Shown piece by piece: positions 63,831 to 64,000 of a stretch of 64,000 nt of DNA. A program made the translations under genes and the position numbers. Under the pieces are notes generated by a model. That model made no database searches. It saw only the letters and a program-made list of their open reading frames with translations, and was not told where the DNA came from. Within the stretch, counting starts at the first letter, position 1, and each line of letters starts with the position of its first letter. The stretch spans positions 62,001 through 126,000 of the forward strand of contig CACNDL010000001.1 of the NCBI GenBank assembly GCA_902619265.1. The letters run 5' to 3'. The DNA comes from an uncultured SAR86 cluster bacterium. Lineage in GTDB: Bacteria; Pseudomonadota; Gammaproteobacteria; Magnimaribacterales; TMED112.

Positions 63831-64000
63831 CTATAAATTTGTTTCCTTATACTCAACAATATCTTTTGGTATAACAATCTCTCCATCTCCTGATCTCTCA
63901 TTACCCCAAGCAAGCCTAGTAAAAGTAATAACAGATGCCATTTCTACCTCATTTAACTGTTCAGCAAATGATTGCATCTGACTACCTCTTATACCTTCCA
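63831..64000 (-). CDS. coxB: Cytochrome c oxidase subunit II, C-terminal end (5' part outside window)
   Basis: The last 55 codons are visible, read leftward from the window edge and ending at TAG (63831-63833). The sequence MQSFAEQLNEVEMASVITFTRLAWGNE matches the end of the fused cytochrome c domain carried by many proteobacterial subunit II proteins, including the Met axial ligand region before it. The CuA domain is outside the window. Confidence 0.88.
   Translation of the reverse strand, partial: EGIRGSQMQSFAEQLNEVEMASVITFTRLAWGNERSGDGEIVIPKDIVEYKETNL

Overview
The window is an AT-rich stretch of bacterial chromosome packed with housekeeping genes. Most intergenic gaps are below 100 bp and many genes overlap by 4 to 30 bp. 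Several blocks keep gammaproteobacterial order: fis-purH-purD, lptD-surA-pdxA-rsmA-apaH, zapA-6S RNA-fau-rpiA, lnt-corC-ybeY-ybeZ-miaB, ubiE-ubiB-tatABC, dapF-xerC-yigB-like, dsbA/engB/polA, and a Pseudomonas-like aa3 cytochrome oxidase cluster. Low GC, tight packing, shortened proteins (Lnt, UbiB, LptD, DapF) and strictly aerobic gene content suggest a streamlined marine gammaproteobacterium. An SAR86-like lineage is my guess, and the sequence alone cannot prove it.

Layout. 1-4.6 kb: the end of mutM, coaD, katG, a CobW-type metal chaperone GTPase and a CAT-anticodon tRNA. 4.7-10.9 kb: yrbL, then a leftward run rpoD-dnaG-ruvX-gshB-rsmE. 10.9-14.5 kb: fis, purine synthesis (purH, purD) and coq7 for ubiquinone. 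14.5-18 kb, leftward: DUF192, rpe, the murU/amgK peptidoglycan recycling pair and an HSDL2-like SDR. 18-27 kb, rightward: outer membrane biogenesis (lptD, surA), pdxA, rsmA, apaH, cca, a pteridine reductase-like SDR, zapA, 6S RNA, fau and rpiA. 27-33 kb, leftward: glutathione peroxidase, a tiny membrane ORF with a structured leader, an L,D-transpeptidase, lnt, corC, ybeY, phoH-like and miaB. 33-39 kb: a Tat-exported PhoD phosphatase, orn, ubiE, ubiB, tatABC, an ArfA-like 44 aa ORF and a small secreted protein behind 11-bp tandem repeats. 39-45.5 kb, leftward: acs, a LOG-family protein, and sugar phosphate enzymes fba, pgk and tkt. 45.5-49.7 kb: dapF, xerC, a HAD phosphatase, a small coiled-coil protein, a c-type cytochrome, dsbA and engB. 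49.7-56.9 kb: polA, dsbB, pckA, gshA and a quinone reductase. 56.9-64 kb: Sco, heme O/A synthases, Surf1, and cytochrome oxidase subunits III, I and II (the last cut by the window edge).

How they fit together: the window covers aerobic respiration (ubiquinone enzymes plus a complete heme A/copper-assisted oxidase), oxidant defence (KatG, GPx, both glutathione synthesis steps), the periplasmic oxidative folding pair DsbA/DsbB, and central carbon flow (acetate activation, PEPCK, FBA, PGK, transketolase, Rpe, RpiA).

I found no prophage, insertion sequence, CRISPR array or defence system. No gene-free stretch exceeds 300 bases. The longest are 27508-27757, which holds the small ORF and hairpins, and 25611-25812, which holds 6S RNA. 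The most interesting signals are small: a 6S RNA whose closing stem runs into the fau start codon, a recurring arrangement in which a -10 box sits about 12 bases before the start codon (possible leaderless mRNAs), a 27 aa membrane ORF with a hairpin leader, an ArfA-like ORF, and a four-unit 11-bp repeat resembling a response regulator site.
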